Assembly (NCBI GenBank): GCA_030770535.1
Contig: JASVEC010000039.1
Location: forward strand, 291,275 to 355,274
Reading direction: 5' to 3'
Origin: Batkoa obscura
Taxonomy: Eukaryota > Entomophthoromycota > Entomophthoromycetes > Entomophthorales > Batkoaceae
Length of the DNA stretch: 64,000 nt
Below are positions 20,411 through 34,967 of the stretch, one piece after another (positions within the stretch are counted from its first letter, which is position 1; each line of letters starts with the position of its first letter). A program made the translations under genes and the position numbers. The notes beneath the pieces were generated by a model. It saw only the letters and a program-made list of their open reading frames with translations. It did not search any database and was not told the origin of the DNA.

Positions 20411-22501
20411 ATGTTAAGAAACCTAAGTAGCGTTTCCAAATCGGTCTCACTATTAAAATGTGTAAAAAGGACAACCGATTTCCAAACTAAAAGGATTAAC
20501 TTGTCTTCAAGGCATGGTTATTCCACTAAACCCGAGCCCAGTGTAAACGTTAAAGAAAGCGACAAGAAATGGATTGTAAGATATTTAAAAAAGTAATTGT
20601 CTTATTTAATAATGTTTAAAATAGATCCTTTCCACCCTCTTTTTAACTGGAAGTGTAAGTTCATTTTATATTATACATTATTTGACTTATTTTTTTAGTT
20701 ATTTTATATGACTTCACCACCCGAGGACTACAAAGGAAAGATGATATCTTTAGATAAAGATCCAGCCGAGTATATTAAAAAGGATGATATTCTTGTTGAA
20801 GAAAAACGAAACTCAAATGTCAATACTCATACCATCTCCCAAGATCTCCAATTCGAAAAAGTAGATGGCTCAAAGGACACTATCATTGATTCCAAAGATG
20901 TAGCCGAAAAAGTCTCTGAAGTTCAAGAAAAAATAAGTGAAGGGATATCGAAAACAACTGAAACTATTTCTGAGAAAGTTGAAGAGATCAAGGATCAAGC
21001 ATCTGAGAAAGCAAATGAAGCTTTGAAAGTATTAGAAGAAAAAGTAACCGTTTCAGAAGGTGCAGAAGTTGCATCTGAACTTAAAGCTCCAATAGAACCA
21101 AAGAAAACAATCTTGCCTGAAGAAGGAGAATATAAAGATCAACGTGCTAAAGTATATTATAAATACATTTTAGTTGGTGGAGGTACCGCTACTTTCAGTG
21201 CCATGAAAGCAATCAAACAAAAAGACCCAGAAGCAGATATTTTAATTGTATCTGAAGAGTCAGTTCCCCCATATATGCGTCCACCACTTTCAAAAGAGTT
21301 ATGGTTCTCAGAAGATCCGAAGGTTGGAGAAACTCTTAACTTTAAGGACTGGCAAGGCGCTGAACGTCACCTTATTTATGGTAAAAAAGAAGACTACGAA
21401 ACTGTAGATAAAGATACACTTTATGCTTCCAACGATAAAAAGACAAAGATCATTTTAAGTGCCGCTGTATCTAAATTAAATGTTGAACGTAAAGTTATTA
21501 CTTTAAATAATGATAGACGTATCGCATATGGTAAACTTCTCATCGCTACTGGTGGTACACCAAAGACTTTACCAGTAGTTCAAAGTGCTCCTGAAGCTAT
21601 CAAAGATAAGATTTCTACTTATCGTAATGTAGCTGATTTTAGAGCTTTAGATGAATTGACTGCATCTGGTAAACATGTTGCTGTCATTGGTGGTGGATTT
21701 TTAGGCTCCGAATTGGCTTATGCTTTAGCCACTCGTGGAAAGAAATCAGATACTAAAGTAACCCAGCTTTTCCCTGAAAGTGGTAATATGGCTAACGTTT
21801 TCCCTGCTTATTTAACTGCTTGGTCAACCAAAAAGATTCAAGATGAAGGTGTTACTATCTGTGCTAACTCAAAGGTATCTGAATTAAAAGAATCCACTGA
21901 TGGAAAGGTAGAGATCCACTTACAAGATGGAAATAAAGTAGAAGTAGATCATGTCGTTGTTGCAGTTGGTATTTCACCAAACGATAAATTAGCCAAAGAA
22001 GCTGGTTTAGAAATTGATGAAAAACGTGGTGGTATTTTGGTAAATGCAGAGTTAGAAAGTCGAGGTGATGTCTTTGCTGCTGGTGATGTATCATCATATC
22101 ATGATATAGCTCTCGGCCGTCGTCGTGTTGAACATCATGACCATGCTGCACTTTCTGGAAGACATGCAGGTGAAAATATGGTAGGACCTAAGCGTGCTTA
22201 CACCCATCAATCTATGTTTTGGTCTGATCTTGGACCTAAGATTGGATATGAAGCTATTGGACTTGTAGATTCCCAACTTGAAACTTCAGGGGTTTGGGTA
22301 AGAAATAAGGATAGTAATGAGAAGGAATATAATAAAGGTTTGGTATTTTACTTCCGTGAAGATCGTTTGGTAGGTGTCATGCTTTGGAATCTCTTTAATA
22401 AGGTGGATACGGCCCGTGATTTAATTCGCCTTAATAAGTTTTCTTCAAAACAAGTTAATGAACTTGCTGCTCAATTTGACCTTTATGGATCAGAACATTA
22501 A
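20411..22501 (+). CDS. AIF-like mitochondrial FAD/NADH oxidoreductase (AIFM1 family)
   Basis: Three exons: 20411-20575, 20625-20654 (30 nt) and 20699-22501, giving 665 residues. The N-terminus is a mitochondrial presequence (MLRNLSSVSKSVSLLKCVKR), and the spliced product then has a single membrane helix, WIILSTLFLTGSLFYM, whose coding is split over all three exons. A Lys/Glu-rich, coiled-coil-like linker (about residues 100-190) follows. The pyridine nucleotide-disulphide oxidoreductase core starts with the FAD-binding YILVGGGTATFSA, has the NAD-binding VAVIGGGFLGSELA and the second FAD motif VFAAGDVSSYHD, and ends in the AIF C-terminal domain (HQSMFWSDLGPKIGYEAIG). AIF is anchored to the inner membrane, supports Mia40-linked import and respiratory-chain assembly, and can act in cell death. 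The linker is longer than in human AIFM1. Confidence 0.94.
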
Positions 22502-22592
22502 ACTCACATTAAAAGTTAAATTTTTATTAATTAAAATGAATGAAGTCTAAATTTATCTACCATACTACAGAGGCAAAATAAATAACATCATA

Positions 22593-22690
22593 TGGGGATG
22601 TATTTTTGTGTTTAAGAATTTACTAAGAATTTTCCGCTTGAATAGCGCTTAAAAGATGGAAAAAGTGATGAAGCCAAAAAAACACCACCA
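22593..22690 (+). repeat. MITE copy, plus orientation
   Basis: TA-flanked copy: TGGGGATGTATTTTTGTG at the left, CCGCTTGAATAGCGCTTAAA in the middle, GATGAAGCCAAAAAAACACC then ACCA at the right. It sits between the 3' ends of two convergent genes. Confidence 0.85.
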
Positions 22691-22845
22691 TATTGTAAAA
22701 ATATTTTGTAAAATAAGAATAACTAAATTATGAAATGCCTTGATAGAGTGTTAATTTGATGTTATTATTTTTATGTTAATAAATATTTAATGAAGAATTC
22801 AAAAATCATACACTATTTAATATAAATAAAAATTTGATCCAGATT

Positions 22846-26728
<3,883 letters not shown>

Positions 26729-26963
26729 ACAAGTTATAGTTTAAAATAAATCAAATTTAAATTTAAATTTAAATTATGAAAAAAGTTATTTTATTAATTT
26801 TTAATTACTTTAACCTCATCTCCTTTCTAATTTTAAAACCTTAGGAAGTTTAGCATAATAGTTAATAGTTCAACTGTCATGTTAGAAAAAGTTACTTTAG
26901 TTTAACTATAATTGGAAATTAGTATTTTGAGCTTTATAGTATACTTTTAATTTTGTTACACAA

Positions 26964-27057
26964 GCTCCTGTAGCAAAGTGGTTTAATGCGTCGTGCTTAT
27001 AAGTAAAATTATACCTAGGACACGCGAAGGTCGCGGGTTCGAACCCCGCCAGGAGCA
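26964..27057 (+). tRNA. tRNA-Ile(UAU) with an intron
   Basis: The acceptor stem GCTCCTG/CAGGAGC pairs, the D arm reads TAGCAAAGTGGTTTAATGC, and the T arm GCGGGTTCGAACCCCGC is perfect. The anticodon loop CTTATAA gives anticodon UAU, as in yeast tRNA-Ile(UAU), which also carries an intron. An insertion of about 18 nt (near 27001-27019) follows the base after the anticodon, the usual eukaryotic intron site, and must be removed for CGTG/CACG to close the anticodon stem. The discriminator is A. The downstream TCTTTTTT at 27062-27068 is a good Pol III terminator. Confidence 0.95.
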
Positions 27058-27061
27058 TTCA

Positions 27062-27069
27062 TCTTTTTT
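27062..27069 (+). terminator. Pol III T-run terminator of tRNA-Ile
   Basis: TCTTTTTT directly after the tRNA 3' end. Confidence 0.7.
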
Positions 27070-28285
27070 GGCGTTTAATTTATTAAGAATATTTTATAAT
27101 TCAGGTAAAGTGAATTATATTATAATATACTAAAATTGGTATATTTTTTTTGAACTTTGAAGGGCCAGAGAACTCCCAAGTTTTTCAATGATGAAGGTGA
27201 AGTTTAAAAAATCCTAAATTGGTGGAATTGAGTCTATTTGGATTATAGTAAGATGAGATAAAACTAAACAATGCGATCTGTGCGAGTGCTTTAACTCTAA
27301 AGTGCCTGGTATGAATGCGGTAGATTCAATCTAGCTTTAAGAAGCTCAGCTATATAAACTATCTAGATATGTAATAGAGAGGAAGTGGATTGTAATGGAG
27401 CAAGAATTTTATTATATGAGGATTCTGAATTATACTACCAATGATTGATTTCAAGAACCTTAGTATACCAATTTTGTGTGTTAAGCCTATTCACATTATA
27501 AAAGCAGCATATGGGGATGTCTTTTTGTGTTTAAGAATTTCACAAGCAATTTTTCCGCTCAAATAACGCTTAAAAAATATAAAGTGATGAAGCCAAAAAA
27601 ACATCACCATATGCAAGTAGTGAAATAAAATAAAAATGAACAAATTTGTTTATAAAATAAAATACCAGTTTGTCAAACGTCTACTTTATCTTCTTAAAGC
27701 TATTTTTTATAAACCGTCTAACAGTTAAGGGTAGAGGATACTAATTTACACGCGAGTTAACTTTTGCTATACTGAGCACTGGTAAGAGTAGCATAGATTA
27801 CAAAGCATATGTTATATCCATATAAAAATTGGATTAATAATATATAGCACATTTTTTATATTAAAATAGTATTGATTTGGTAAACAAAGGACATCCTGGT
27901 AAAACTTCTATGTATTGATGGGGAAAGTATCACTAAAAAAGCATTGAAAGTCCTCAGCATATAGAGAACGCTGTTTTTGAAAAGGTACAAAAGTAGTTTT
28001 TTTTACTTTATTCTTTAAAATACAGATAAGCCTCGACTATATACCTGATATCCTATTGGAAGATCTATTGAATTACTATGCCTAGAAGGATTAGTTGTTG
28101 TTTTTTGTCTTAGGTTGTAGATAAGATAAGTAGGGTTCGTCTAGTTAACTCCATTTACAGTAGTCTTGAATATAATATCCACAAATGTCATTAATATAGA
28201 CTTATTAAAAAACATAGCATAATAAAAAAATATTTGAATATATATCATAATTCATGTCTATGTTCAACTATTAAGTAATCTAATT
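27070..28285. other. Spacer with one MITE
   Basis: About 1.2 kb, AT-rich and slightly less so at 27160-27480. Except for the MITE at 27512-27609, no gene or RNA was recognised. Confidence 0.5.
27512..27609 (+). repeat. MITE copy, plus orientation
   Basis: TA+TGGGGATGTCTTTTTGTG ... CCGCTCAAATAACGCTTAAA ... GATGAAGCCAAAAAAACATC then ACCA+TA. Both termini and the TA duplication are preserved. Confidence 0.87.
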
Positions 28286-29924
28286 TTATTCCAACAACAA
28301 ATTATTAGGCGAAATAAATCTAGCAACAATTAAATTAATGAAGGAAATAATAGCAATTAAGATCCAAGTGAAAGGATATTTGAATACAATATATTGTGAA
28401 GAATTTTTCAAACTCCAAGAGTAAGCGACACCAGCCAAAGTAGGACCAGCAGCCCTCATTAGAGACCCTAAACATTGAGCAATCCCATTCACTTTTCCCA
28501 ATATCTTTTTATTTGGACAAGTTTCAGCTATCTAATAAATAAATAAATAAATAAATAGTATCATAAGCAAAAAAAACCAAAGGTCAACTTCAAATTTACC
28601 AGAATATTTGCTGAAGTGAAGGCGAATACGCCACAAGCAGTCCTAAACGTAGTTAAAAATAGCAGGTATGCCCACAATGTTTTACCATGAAAGCTAGCGG
28701 CAATTGGATAAAGCATTAAAATGGGCGTATAAACAAAATAAACCATTTGATATAATTTTAAACTACCAAACTTTTGCTCCATTGGTGTATAGAACAAGAT
28801 CTGTATAGCTAACAAAGCTACCCCGCCATAAGCAAACAGAGTACCAATCTGAGGGGGCTTAAATTCTAAACCACCATCTACTTGATGGGTACTTGCCCAA
28901 ACAGGAAACAATTCATCAACCATAACTGTTTGCAAGGATAAACCTATATAACCTAACATTGTCACCCAAGATGCTTTTGGTATACTTTGATCATCTTCTT
29001 TATTGATTGATATGCTATTATAAGTTTCCCCCCTTCCTCCTTGGATCAATAGACTCCCTTTAGATGTATTTCTTGAGACTATCTTACTTTCTAAGGTTTC
29101 TTCAAGATAAAAATAGCCAAATATACATCCTATGAAACACAATGAAGAGGATACAAAACAAGGTAAAAAGTAAGGAAATTCAGTCAAAAATCGCTTCAAC
29201 AAAGTATCTTCGATAAATAAACTAGGATAACTTTTTACCGGTTCTGATAAAAAGCCTCCTAATGTTGGACCAACAATGGACCCTAAGCCAAACATCATAG
29301 GTAATAAAGAAAACCCTTTAGCTACATAAAATAAATTGCATTATTAATAAAAAACAAGAAATTCAAACCGTCTTACCTCTATTGCTACTATCCGTTAATT
29401 CGGCCATCATCGACTTTATAACTCCAACGTTGCCATTTAATAATCCACATAAACTTCTAGTAACTATAGCAAAAGGTAAACTTTTACTTAATCCAAATAG
29501 CGTTAAACTTGAGGCTGTTCCTAAAAGCCCTAATAATATTACTGGCCTTCGACCTATTTTATCAGATAGCATACCCCAGGGCACACCTGTTTGAAGGGGA
29601 GAGATTAGTCAATTTTTCAAAAATAGTTTTATCATTTATAAAATTAAAAATGTAACCTACCAGAAATAAATTGAGCTATAGCAAAAGAAGAAGCTACAAA
29701 ACCAGCATAATAAGCTATATCACCACTGTTTTCACTTAAGTGGAAGCTTTTTACCATCTAGATTTGCAATGTTAATTGGATTGTTTTTTGACAGATGGAA
29801 GATGATGACTTACTTGGTACATAAATGGAAAAAAGATTGTGAATGCTACCGGTTCAGCAAACCTTACCGCTAACAATATATTTATCTGCTTCCATGGTAA
29901 AGGTGTTGGTGATTGAGTTGTCAT
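28286..29924 (-). CDS. MFS transporter of the YCR023C / zinc-induced-facilitator-like type
   Basis: Five exons: 29814-29924, 29661-29757, 29377-29586, 28600-29321 and 28286-28531, giving 461 residues. It begins MTTQSPTPLPWKQINILLAV, a start typical of this group, followed by RFAEPVAFTIFFPFMYQMV. Motif A in loop 2-3 is GVPWGMLSDKIGRRPVI, split by the second intron. GLGSIVGPTLGGFLSEP corresponds to the region after helix 5, then the PxxxxxR-type central loop, and GKVNGIAQCLGSLMRAAGPT in helix 10-11 is another family hallmark. Twelve hydrophobic segments are expected. Members sit in vacuolar or plasma membranes in yeasts and move small organic compounds or zinc chelators in plants; the substrate here is unknown. 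It is unrelated in sequence detail to the DHA2 transporter at 6.6 kb. Confidence 0.9.
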
Positions 29925-30493
29925 CTGCTTTTACCTGTTTTATTTTTATTTTTTATATCAAATTTCAACTAAAAAAAGCTTGGCTGAGCGAGTGTTAAAC
30001 GATAAAAATTAGTAAAATAAGCACAATCTATTTCTAGTTTCTCTTTATTTTATTATTATAGTAATGTAGGTTTTTATAGCTGCAAATTTTTTATGTGATT
30101 GATTAGTAATAAAATATTTTTTAAATTAATCTTTCGATTGTTTTAGCAAAATATTAATTTAATTTTTAATTATTTTCTGTTTAATTTTAATCGCTTTTAC
30201 TCCCTTAAGTTGAATAATAATGAGTATAAACATAAGAATTGGATTCGACCTTTAGCTAATTTTTTAAAAATCCGTACACCTTAATCAACCAAGTTTTAAA
30301 ACTGCGTAAATGAATTAAAATTGGGGTTTTATCTAAAATATAGTCCGATAAATGACTTGTTTGATAAAAGGTATAAAGTTTAACAGGATTACATGTCAAC
30401 GAACAAATAACAAAATAAAAAACAAAAAACAAAGCCTTAACAAACTAACAAAAAATGCTTTATTCTCTTCCCATCACTTTATAACCCCCTCTT
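29925..30493. other. AT-rich spacer, nothing recognised
   Basis: About 570 bp between the MFS start and the F-box gene end; a short plus-strand ORF here overlaps the F-box gene's 3' end and shows no protein-like features. Confidence 0.45.
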
Positions 30494-31888
30494 CTATAAA
30501 AGTATACAAGAAAACATTGAATACTCATGATTGTTATTTGTCAACTTATCGAACACACTATTAATCTTTAATTTAGGATAATAAAATGGTAATATATAAA
30601 TCGCATCTCTAGTTAAATTAGGGCAATCTAATACATCCAAATAACATAAAGTTGTAGGTAAATTCAATAACAACTGGTTCGTTACCTTTTTATTGTTATT
30701 AATTTCTAGTCTTTTTAATTTAATGTTTTTTAATCTTTGAATAGTTGTGTCTTCTAAGTTGATATTGTTTAATAGTAAGGTGTCAAGTTGAGTTTGATTA
30801 TTCACTAATTGTTGGATAATGTTGTCATCACAGTAGGTGATTCCGTCTAGATTAAAGTACTGTAAATGGACTAATTTTATGACTAATTGATTTAATAAAT
30901 TATATGCTATCTTTGTATCTGTTAGATCTAAATGTATTAATTCTGTTTGATAATTGATTATATTGTTAAAGCAAAATTGAAGTTGATTTAAATATTTTAA
31001 ACTTAAATGAGATAGTTTGAATCGGGTTTTCTTATTAAATAGTAACTGAAGATGATTATCAGTTAAATATGTATTGTTATTTAAATTTAACTTCTTTAAT
31101 GCCTTCAGGTTTTGAAGGTATGCTAATAACCCATCTGTAATATTCGTTAACCCTGATAAGTTTAAACAAATCAAACTCTCACTTAATTGAGATAATTGAT
31201 GAATTTTACAATAACTTAAATTGAGCTTCATTAATTGTTTAGCTTCAATCAATTTTTGCAATTCTAAATCCATTTTATTCAATCCATTCAAAGTTAGATG
31301 CTGCAACTTTGTATTGTTTTTTAATAATTGTACCAGTTGAGATTGTCGTATTCTATTACATCCGGCTATATCTACTACTTCAAGGTTAAAGCAGTTAGCT
31401 ATCAGACAATTCATAACACTTTCGGTGATATTATTATAATTCCTATATATATAATGAGTGAATGTAAAGGTAGAGGGGTTATTGGAAATTACCTTAGTCT
31501 TAACACCTTGATATAAGAGCTTGCTTCGCGTATTATTTTACTAAAGATACTTGAAGGCATAAACTGTAATTCATTACTTAAATCTAATGTACACCATAAA
31601 GTACCATCATAGATAATTTTATTGAAATATTTATTGACCTAGAAAAAATAAATATAGATGATAGAAAGCAAAAGCAATAATTACTAAAGATAAATTAAAC
31701 AAGTCCAATTTATTTAAATAAGACAAAATGGCTAATAACAACTCTCTTGGCAATAAATTTAAATAATTTTTGTAATTTAATAATAGTTTGGTGTCATATA
31801 GATGAATATTTGCTAAATGTAAACTGGGTTCAAATACTTCCATACTTCGATAAAAGTTATTAGTTGTTCTTTGAGTGGTAATCAACAT
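30494..31888 (-). CDS. F-box / leucine-rich-repeat protein
   Basis: Three exons: 31685-31888, 31493-31638 and 30494-31442, giving 432 residues. An F-box lies at about residues 43-85: LLPRELLLAILSYLNKLDLF, then NLSLVNKYFNKIIYDGTLW. From about residue 115 there are tandem cysteine-containing type leucine-rich repeats (LEVVDIAGCNRIRQSQLVQL, LKKLNLNNNTYLTDNHLQLL, LCYLDVLDCPNLTRDAI), as in Grr1, Pof2 and Amn1. Such proteins recruit substrates to SCF ubiquitin ligases through Skp1. Its sequence is very Asn/Leu-rich. The last residues after INSVFDKLTNNN are not LRR-like; a further short 3' exon is possible but not needed. Confidence 0.82.
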
Positions 31889-33202
31889 TATTTAAAGAGT
31901 TCTATTTGAAAGGTATTTATAGTATAATTGGAATATGAATAGTAGTGAAAAAAGAATAAAATTTAATAAATTGAATTTGGTTTTTCTTACCTCTATTTTT
32001 TTTCTGTACGTTTATGCTTTCTTTTTAACGCTCTCTTTAATTGCTTACCTAGACTTATAATAACAATTTTTTTTAACCGTTTAAAGTTTGGATTAGCATT
32101 AACTCTCCTCTCAGGTTTTTAACTGTTTTTAAAGTATGATGTTGTTTTATTCAAAATTAGTTTATTTATACTCCTTATATAATAAAAACTGACTAGTTAA
32201 TTTATCAATTTAATATGAATATTGAGAAAGTAAATTTATTATATTTTAACTATGAAAAATTTTAAGTTTAAAACTTATTCTTTTATAAATAAGTGTTTAA
32301 ACACCCCTTTTAAAAATTATGCGATTTAATCAGTTAAGTTTAATAAATTATTTAAATTCATAAATTAAAAATAAAGATAAAATAAAAATAAATATACGTT
32401 TTATTATATGTATTAATTCCAGCTCAAGGTTGAACTTTTTTCCGGTTATTTATTTGTAATAGAATCGATAAATTAAGTGTAGATAATATGTAAACAAAGA
32501 ACATATCTTTTGCTTATTTCAAATTCGATTACTTTTTAAAATTTAATGTTTAAAAAAAGTTCATAAAAAATAAAATGAAAAATCATCTCTTTCTAACTTT
32601 GTTAATTTCTATCTGGACTAAATACAAAAAAGTATTTATAACTCCAGTTGCGTTTTTATGTTGTATATATTGATATGCCATCCTTAAAAACTTTAAGCTT
32701 TAATTTATTTATTTCGTTTATTTCATCAACTCCCATAGTATAAATCCATTCAAATCAATATTCTATATAATGAATCTAATCTGTTAATTTACTAAAAATA
32801 AACTCCTCTCATTTTTCATTCATATCTTGTTTCGTCGATTGATTTTCTATCATTTTCATGAGTTTTTTGACATGTTTTTCTATTGCTAGCAGTTTATTAA
32901 AATATAGTAATATTTTAACATTTAAATTACATTGTTGAGGGTAAATCGATGAATTCGCGATAATAAACTGAATATTTAAAAAAATTAACAAATATTTTAA
33001 AAGGATATCTGACGATATACACAATAACTATAAAAATTTATTATGCTTTCTATAATTCGCACAATAGAACAATTCTAGCTTTTGAAGAAAGCCCAGTCTT
33101 TTTTTTCGAAAAAATAGAAATTCATAAATTTTCTTAAAAATTTGTATCATCTTATTCTTTTTCAAAAACTCATTTTTCATTTCTCTCAGTACAATCCCTA
33201 CA
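31889..33202. other. AT-rich spacer between divergent genes
   Basis: About 1.3 kb. Two small minus-strand ORFs here (32.8-33.3 kb) are Leu/Phe/Lys-rich and partly antisense to the next gene; I see nothing to support them as genes. Confidence 0.45.
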
Positions 33203-34773
33203 ATGCCACCCAAAAAGAGCACTTTAAAACGTAGCCCAAAGGCACTTGCACCAAGCCCAAAGAAGGCTAACATTGAACCAAAATCCAAACTCAATCAAGA
33301 ATCAAAGCCTACTGCTGCTTACAATCCAGCGAGTAGTTCGGATGAAAGTGAAGAAGAGATGGAAGAAACCGATACTCTTGTTTTACAAGATCCAAAAACT
33401 GGTAAAGAAGTACAAACTTCAGATATGTCGTCCATAGAATATTATCAATTCCTTCAAACGCAAGTTAAGAGTATGAGCACTATGAAAGAGGATGATGGTA
33501 GTGTGGGTTTGAATTTGGAGAAATTAAATGAAGAGGATAAAAGAAGAATGATTAAACTTTTTGAAGTTGGGATGGAAAAGTTTGATAATGAAAAGAAAGA
33601 AAAGTTGGAAAATGCGGTCTATTTTATTTTGATTAAGTTACAGTTTGGGCTATTGTTGGAAGTAAAAGAACAAGTTGAAGAAATAGATTTTAATGAACTT
33701 AAAAAGTTTGATAAGGAAATAGAATTGAAATTGTTACAAGTGGCGATAAAGTTTTTTGAAGTAAGAGTTATATAAAATAGATGGAATTGGGATTAATTGT
33801 AATTAATGGTATTTTTTTTATTAGGTCTATTTTGAGGTTAAAGAGCATACTAAGTTAAACTTCCCAGATTATGAAGTAGAAGAGAGTACAGTTGAAGAAG
33901 GAGAGGATGTTAAAGTGTTGAATAATAGAAGTATATTGCCAAAGAATATTAAGGAAATGAAGGCTTTTGATGAAGGTTTAGAAGAGGTAAGAGAATAGTA
34001 TGATTGTTAATAATAATTTACTAATCAATTAACAAAGTTGAAAAAACAAATGGAAAATCAAGCCGACTATAGTAGCAATACTCAAATCTATGGAATATTA
34101 ACCTTAATAATGAACTCTTTACTATCATTGTTTCAGCTTAAAGTGATCAAAAAGTATCAAACAAAATTTATTTTAACACAATTGAAAAAATTATCTTTAA
34201 TATTCGAAACATTATCAAATAGTGAAAAGTTACCTGTCAATAAAGAAGTGATAGATTTGAATGTTTTGATTTATAAAATTCATGAGTGGGTTGGTAATGA
34301 GAAGCCAGAGGTGATGAAGGTAAACGGATTGTTATACGTTAGTTTAATCATTTTATTTAATTTGGGATTCTTTATAGCCTTTTTTAGAATTTATACTTAT
34401 AAGCTTTGAAACTCAATTAGAAGCTGAAGAGATTAACTTTGACCTTTTAAATTTAGTAAGTTTAGACGTTATTTTACCCCTTCTCTCTTTACCTTTTATT
34501 AACGTTCCTCTTTAGCTCGGTCAAACTTATATCACGCACAGTAAATTATTATCAAAACAAACCGAGGGCAATGAAAAGGATGAAGAAGAATTGGAACAAA
34601 TAGCTCAAAGTTATGCTCAAGGCTTAAATTATTTAACTGAAGCTTTAGAATTGGAGCCTGGTAAAATTGAATTTTAATTTCTTATTCTATTTTTAATAAT
34701 ATTATTTTTAGATAATAAAGAGCTTCAAGATTATATAAAGTTGCTTGAATCTGGTGGACAACAAGAGGAATAA
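33203..34773 (+). CDS. Acidic TPR-like protein, possibly Ett1/Nro1 family
   Basis: Six exons: 33203-33760, 33825-33986, 34038-34319, 34378-34455, 34516-34660 and 34712-34773, giving 428 residues. The N-terminus is Lys/Pro/Ser-rich (MPPKKSTLKRSPKALAPSPK) like a nuclear localisation signal, then a Glu-rich stretch (SSDESEEEMEETD). The rest is all-helical with TPR-like pairs; the last one (QSYAQGLNYLTEALELEPDN) is close to a canonical TPR. This layout, the length and the acidic character recall yeast Ett1/Nro1 (enhancer of translation termination, nuclear partner of Ofd1), but sequence similarity is weak and I hold that name only tentatively. The first alternative is an unrelated TPR protein. 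Confidence 0.7.
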
Positions 34774-34967
34774 TAAATAAAAATATATTGCTTTTTTGAA
34801 TTAAAAAACAAATTATGAATTTTTATATACTCCGATATAAATATTAAAAAATAAGAAAATATTTAATTATATACTATTAGATACTTATACTTTATTAACC
34901 AACTTCATATTATTTTTAAATTTATACATAGTTAAAAAATAACTCCAATACTATCCCCACCTACTCA

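Noticed and set aside
21864-22276. Antisense ORFs across the AIF gene (His/Gln- and Leu-rich)
   Set aside because: They are shadows of the conserved AIF coding frame; their composition follows from complementing it.
32809-33294. Two small minus-strand ORFs near the start of the Ett1-like gene
   Set aside because: Leu/Phe/Lys-rich chance ORFs; one is antisense to the Lys/Pro-rich first exon of the next gene.
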